Origin: Coriobacteriia bacterium
GTDB lineage: Bacteria; Actinomycetota; Coriobacteriia; Anaerosomatales; Anaerosomataceae
Assembly: GCA_016938395.1 (NCBI GenBank)
Contig: JAFGUS010000052.1
Coordinates: 1-9,916 of the forward strand
Direction: 5' to 3'
Length of the DNA: 9,916 nucleotides
Shown: positions 6,875 through 9,916 of the stretch, one piece after another
Numbering within the stretch: the first letter of the stretch is position 1
How the letters are laid out: each line of letters starts with the position of its first letter
Notes under the pieces: generated by a model
The model's input: only the letters and a program-made list of their open reading frames with translations
Told to the model about the DNA's origin: nothing
Database searches by the model: none
Translations under genes and position numbers: made by a program

Positions 6875-7758
6875 CGGGCACTCCCCTCAGTCGTCGAGTC
6901 GGCGCCTGAAGTCGCGGCGGTCGCGGCGTCGCGGATGGTGGCCAACTCGGCAAGCGCGACCGCGGTCTGCTCGGCGTTCGGCGTCTTGCCGTGCCAGCCG
7001 GCGTCGCCCTCCATGAACGAAACGCCCTTGCCCTTCACGGTGTACGCGATGACGGCCACCGGCACCGAGGAATCAGCCGGCGGCTCGGCGAGCGCGTCGA
7101 GCAGTCCCTCCACGTCGTGACCACCGGTCTCGCGCACTTCCCAGCCGAATGCGGCGAACTTCTCGGCCACCGCTCCGAGGCACATCACGTCGGAACACGC
7201 GCCGTCTATCTGCAGTCCGTTGTGGTCGACGATGGCCACAACGTTGCCGAGCTTGTGGTGCGGCGCGAACATCGCAGCCTCCCACACCTCGCCCTCCTGA
7301 AGCTCGCCGTCGCCGAGCAGGCAGAAGACCCGTGCGGGATTGCCGTCGAGGCGCAGACCGAGCGCGATGCCGTTGGCCACCGCCAGACCCTGGCCGAGCG
7401 AGCCGGTGGAGACCTCAACGCCCGGCACCTTGTTGGAGTCCGGATGCCCCTGCAGGATGCTGCCGAGCTTGCGCAGCGTCTTCAGGTGGTCGCGTCCGAG
7501 GTAGCCGGCCTCGATGAGCGCGGTGTAGAGCACGGGCGCAGCATGACCCTTCGAGAGCACGAAGCGGTCGCGCTCCGGCCAGTCGGGCCGCTCGGGATCG
7601 TGACGCATGATGTCGAAGTAGAGCGTCGCCACGATGTCGGTCGCCGAAAGCGACCCACCGGGGTGGCCGCTTCCGGCCTCGGCGATCATGTCGATGATGT
7701 CGTAGCGCATCCGCGCCGCGCGCGCCTCGATGGCCGCCACCCGTGCCTCGTGCGTCAT
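6871..7758 (-). CDS. Transketolase, N-terminal subunit (split transketolase)
   Basis: A 295-residue protein covering the thiamine diphosphate pyrophosphate-binding domain. Motifs in order are AGSGHPGGSLSATDI (28-42), SKGHAAPVLY (69-78), STGSLGQGLAVANG (117-130) and the ThDP/Mg signature beginning GDGELQEGEVWEA (149-161) and ending near DHN (178-180). These are standard N-terminal transketolase features. The usual pyrimidine domain is missing here and is supplied by the adjacent C-terminal subunit gene, which overlaps by four bases. The last roughly 18 residues (AATAATSGADSTTEGSAR) are low-complexity and probably disordered. The ATG at 7758 overlaps the yitT stop (ATGA), and GGAG lies seven bases upstream inside yitT. 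Split transketolases are common in anaerobic Firmicutes, actinobacteria and archaea. The stop is TGA, dictated by the overlap. Confidence 0.94.
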   Translation of the reverse strand: MTHEARVAAIEARAARMRYDIIDMIAEAGSGHPGGSLSATDIVATLYFDIMRHDPERPDWPERDRFVLSKGHAAPVLYTALIEAGYLGRDHLKTLRKLGSILQGHPDSNKVPGVEVSTGSLGQGLAVANGIALGLRLDGNPARVFCLLGDGELQEGEVWEAAMFAPHHKLGNVVAIVDHNGLQIDGACSDVMCLGAVAEKFAAFGWEVRETGGHDVEGLLDALAEPPADSSVPVAVIAYTVKGKGVSFMEGDAGWHGKTPNAEQTAVALAELATIRDAATAATSGADSTTEGSAR

Positions 7759-8663
7759 GATTGGTCTCCGTTCTCTTTGAAGCCTTCGCCAAGCACCTCG
7801 CGGACGTCCGCGATGATGAGGAACGCATTGGGGTCGACCGCGAGCACGAGTGCCTTGAGCGCATCGATCTCCCGCCGCGAAACAACCGTGAACACCATCT
7901 CACGTGGTTCAGCCGAGTACAGTCCGCGCGCAACAAGGCCCGTGGCCCCCCGCCCGAGTTGGTGGAGCACCGCGTCGGCAACGCGGCCGGGCTCGTCGCA
8001 GATGATGAAGGCGGCCTTCTCCACCGAGAGGCCCTCCTGGACCACGTCGATCACGCTGCCCATGACGAACACCGCCACCGCGCCGTAGAGCGCGAGGTCG
8101 GGTCCGAGAACGATGGCAGCTACCACCGTGACGACGCCGTCGGCGGCCAGCATGAGCTGGCCGATGCCGAGATTGACCTTGTCCACGAGCAGCTGCGCCA
8201 CGATGTCGGTGCCGCCGGTATTGCCGCGCGCTTTGAACACGAGCCCCATGCCGATACCGGTCACAGCACCGCCGTAGAGCACCGCGAGCAGGCGGTCACC
8301 GGCTGCCAGATGCGGCGTGAAGGGCGCGAGCACGTCGACCATCACCGACATGGCCACCATGCCGTACACGGTCTTGGCGCCGTAACGCCATCCCTTGCGG
8401 CTCACGCCGATGGCGAGCAAGACGCTGTTCATCAACAGCATCTGCATACCGACCGGCACGTTCACGCCGAAGCGGTCCTGGAAGAGGTAGTAGAAGACGG
8501 TGGCGAGGCCGGAGACGCCGCCGGCGGCCAGACGGTTGGGGATGAGGAACGCGTTGAGGCCCCAGGCGGTGATCGCGATGCCGATGGTCATGAGCGCGTA
8601 GTCGCGGACGCGCCGGCTCTTGAGCACGGTGGACGGATTGGCACGCGAGAGTACGCGCTTCAT
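7755..8663 (-). CDS. YitT family integral membrane protein (DUF161 plus DUF2179)
   Basis: A 302-residue protein with an N-terminal membrane region of about five or six helices (about 22-205) and a soluble C-terminal domain (about 212-296). Family landmarks are LIPNRLAAGGVSGLA (40-54), VFKARGNTGGTDIVA (142-156) and the DUF2179 portion with ARGLYS, VVSRREIDALKALV and DPNAFLIIADVREVLG. YitT proteins are widespread in Gram-positive bacteria and their substrate is not established; the C-terminal domain resembles small regulatory ligand-binding domains. The start chosen is ATG at 8663, with AAGGGGGAG (8676-8668) four bases upstream. An in-frame GTG at 8687 would add eight residues but has no Shine-Dalgarno. 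It lies 79 bases after prfB and overlaps the transketolase N-subunit by four bases, so coexpression with the pentose phosphate enzyme is likely although no functional link is known. The stop is TGA, within that overlap. Confidence 0.92.
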   Translation of the reverse strand: MKRVLSRANPSTVLKSRRVRDYALMTIGIAITAWGLNAFLIPNRLAAGGVSGLATVFYYLFQDRFGVNVPVGMQMLLMNSVLLAIGVSRKGWRYGAKTVYGMVAMSVMVDVLAPFTPHLAAGDRLLAVLYGGAVTGIGMGLVFKARGNTGGTDIVAQLLVDKVNLGIGQLMLAADGVVTVVAAIVLGPDLALYGAVAVFVMGSVIDVVQEGLSVEKAAFIICDEPGRVADAVLHQLGRGATGLVARGLYSAEPREMVFTVVSRREIDALKALVLAVDPNAFLIIADVREVLGEGFKENGDQS

Positions 8664-8742
8664 CGGTCTCCCCCTTCCGCACACCACCGGTCCGGAGCGC
8701 GCCGCCCGACGAATGCGCTCGGCAGCGCCATCCCCGCCGACA

Positions 8743-9876
8743 CTACTCGTCCCCTGCGCCGACCGCCAGGGCTTGCTCCCCCGACACGCGCCAGCGGTGG
8801 TAGCCCACCACGAACTCGTCGATATCGCCGTCGAGCACGCCGTTCACGTCGCCGGTCTCGATGCCCGTGCGCACGTCTTTGACGAGCTGGTACGGGTACA
8901 GCACGTAGTTGCGGATCTGGCTGCCGAAGGAGATCTGCTGCTTCTCGCCCTTGAGCACGTCGAGCTCGGCAAGCCGCTTCTCCTCCTCCAGCTCGTAGAG
9001 TCGCGAGCGCAGGATCAGCATCGCGGTCTCCTTGTTCTTGAGCTGGCTCTTCTCGTTCTGGCAGGTGACCACCAGGCCGCTGGGAATGTGCGTGATGCGC
9101 ACTGCCGAGTCGGTTGTGTTCACGCTCTGACCGCCGGGGCCGCTCGAGCGGTAAACGTCCACCCGGATGTCCTCGTCGCGGATCTCCACCTCAACGTCAT
9201 CAGGCAACACGGGAAGGATCTCCACCTTGGCGAACGTGGTCTGACGACGCTTCTTCTCGTCGGTAGGACTGATGCGCACGAGGCGATGCACACCGTGCTC
9301 GGAGGCGAGCATGCCGTAGGCGTTGCGGCCGTGCACGGTGAACACGGCCCGGTCGATGCCGAGTTCCACACCGTCCGGCGCGTCGTGGATGTCCACCTTC
9401 CACTTACGGCTTGCCGCGTACTTGCTGAGCATCTTCATGAGCATCTCGGCCCAGTCCTGGGCCTCCAGGCCTCCCTGGCCCGGCAGGATGGTCACAAGCG
9501 CGTCGCCGTGGTCGAACTCGCCGGTGAACCATGAGGCGAGCTCGAGGTCGTTGGCGCGGCGCGTGAGGTCCTTGATGGACGCCGCTGCTTCGGCAGCGAG
9601 GTCCTCGTCGCCCTCGGCTACGGCGAGCTCGTTCGCCACCTCGAGGTCACCGAGATCGGTCACAAGCGACTCGTAGGCGGCGACCTCATCACGCAACCCG
9701 GAAGCCTGCGCCATTATCTGCTGCGCCGAGGACTGGTTGTCCCAGAAGTCGGGCGCGGTGGTGCGCTCCTCGAGCGCGGCAAGGTCGGCGCGCTTGGCGT
9801 CGATGTGCAGGTACTCGGCGATCCGCGCAACACGCTCGCGCAGCGTCTCGATGTCTGATGTGCGGTCTTCGATCAT
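8743..9876 (-). CDS. prfB: Peptide chain release factor 2 (RF2), no programmed frameshift
   Basis: A 377-residue class I release factor counted from ATG at 9876. It has an N-terminal helical domain (about 1-105), the PCRF region with LPGQGGLEAQDW (131-142), and the peptidyl-tRNA hydrolysis loop with GPGGQSVNTTDSAVR (246-260; GGQ at 248-250). It is RF2 rather than RF1 because of ISPT-DEKKRRQTTF at the anticodon-like loop and the GGQSVNTTDSAVRITHIPSG stretch. RF2 releases the peptide at UGA and UAA. The recognition tripeptide is SPT (203-205), not the usual SPF, and the residue matching E. coli His215 is Gln (212). The codons around Y22-L23-H24, where many prfB genes carry CTTTGA, read TAC CTG CAC in frame, so there is no autoregulatory frameshift. 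A GTG at 9885 in the same frame, with GAGG four bases upstream, is an alternative start. The stop is TAG, which RF2 itself does not read. Confidence 0.94.
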   Translation of the reverse strand: MIEDRTSDIETLRERVARIAEYLHIDAKRADLAALEERTTAPDFWDNQSSAQQIMAQASGLRDEVAAYESLVTDLGDLEVANELAVAEGDEDLAAEAAASIKDLTRRANDLELASWFTGEFDHGDALVTILPGQGGLEAQDWAEMLMKMLSKYAASRKWKVDIHDAPDGVELGIDRAVFTVHGRNAYGMLASEHGVHRLVRISPTDEKKRRQTTFAKVEILPVLPDDVEVEIRDEDIRVDVYRSSGPGGQSVNTTDSAVRITHIPSGLVVTCQNEKSQLKNKETAMLILRSRLYELEEEKRLAELDVLKGEKQQISFGSQIRNYVLYPYQLVKDVRTGIETGDVNGVLDGDIDEFVVGYHRWRVSGEQALAVGAGDE

Positions 9877-9883
9877 GGGTCTC

Positions 9884-9889
9884 ACACTA
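9884..9889 (-). promoter_or_regulatory. Possible leaderless -10 element TAGTGT in front of prfB
   Basis: TAGTGT on the minus strand (9889-9884) is followed by seven bases (GAGACCC) and then the ATG at 9876, the geometry of a leaderless actinobacterial promoter (TANNNT). No -35 hexamer is visible at 16-18 bases upstream within the window. The competing reading is that AGG at about 9893-9891 is a Shine-Dalgarno for the GTG at 9885. The 31 bases from 9886 to the right edge show no other gene. Confidence 0.25.
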
Positions 9890-9916
9890 CCTCATGTGTC
9901 AGCGGGCAGGACACGG

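Noticed and set aside
5816..7120. A 434-codon open frame on the plus strand opposite the transketolase C-subunit
   Set aside because: It is antisense to a well-supported gene over most of its length, its product is rich in Arg, His and Ala with no motif, and long antisense frames are expected from the GC-rich third-position bias.
8664..8687. Longer start of yitT at the GTG at 8687
   Set aside because: No Shine-Dalgarno precedes the GTG, while the ATG at 8663 has a strong AAGGGGGAG; the added residues are absent from the conserved family core.
8695..8720. GAGCGC / GCGCTC inverted repeat between prfB and yitT
   Set aside because: The stem is only six bases with a 14-base loop and no U-run, so neither termination nor an RNA switch can be claimed.

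Overview
The window is a 9.9 kb piece of a GC-rich bacterial chromosome carrying mostly housekeeping genes. Eight of the nine substantial genes are read on the minus strand. The best guess for the source is an anaerobic actinobacterium of the Coriobacteriia type. The grounds are high GC, a transketolase split into two subunits, an actinobacterial-looking release factor 2 (GGQSVNTTDS, RRQT), and candidate promoters placed so that transcripts would begin at the start codon. No rRNA or other marker is present, so this placement is inference.

Reading in the direction of transcription (right to left), the first block is prfB (release factor 2), a YitT-family membrane protein, and the N- and C-terminal subunits of a split transketolase. 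The last three are joined by 4-base ATGA stop/start overlaps. prfB lies 79 bases upstream of yitT and may be cotranscribed. A 162-base gap follows, with a probable promoter. The next block is ftsE, ftsX and an S41 C-terminal processing peptidase: ftsE and ftsX overlap by 11 bases and the peptidase follows after 6. Together these are an ABC-type cell-division/cell-wall regulator and an exported membrane-anchored protease.

Beyond that, one plus-strand gene encodes a 141-residue protein of unknown family with an acidic tail. It is convergent with the S41 peptidase and divergent from rnr (RNase R). The 123-base rnr/orf141 gap holds a strong -10 element, a short palindrome and a 14-codon upstream reading frame, which ends in a TGATG overlap with the start of orf141. 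rnr is followed by the first 60 codons of an M42-family aminopeptidase that runs off the left edge.

No mobile element, CRISPR array, tRNA, rRNA or defence system is visible, and I see no evidence of a wholly new multi-gene system. The observations most worth checking are: the release factor 2 with SPT in place of the SPF stop-codon-recognition tripeptide and with no programmed frameshift; the strong preference for TAG stops, with TGA appearing only inside stop/start overlaps; and the apparently leaderless small ORF in front of the unknown gene orf141.
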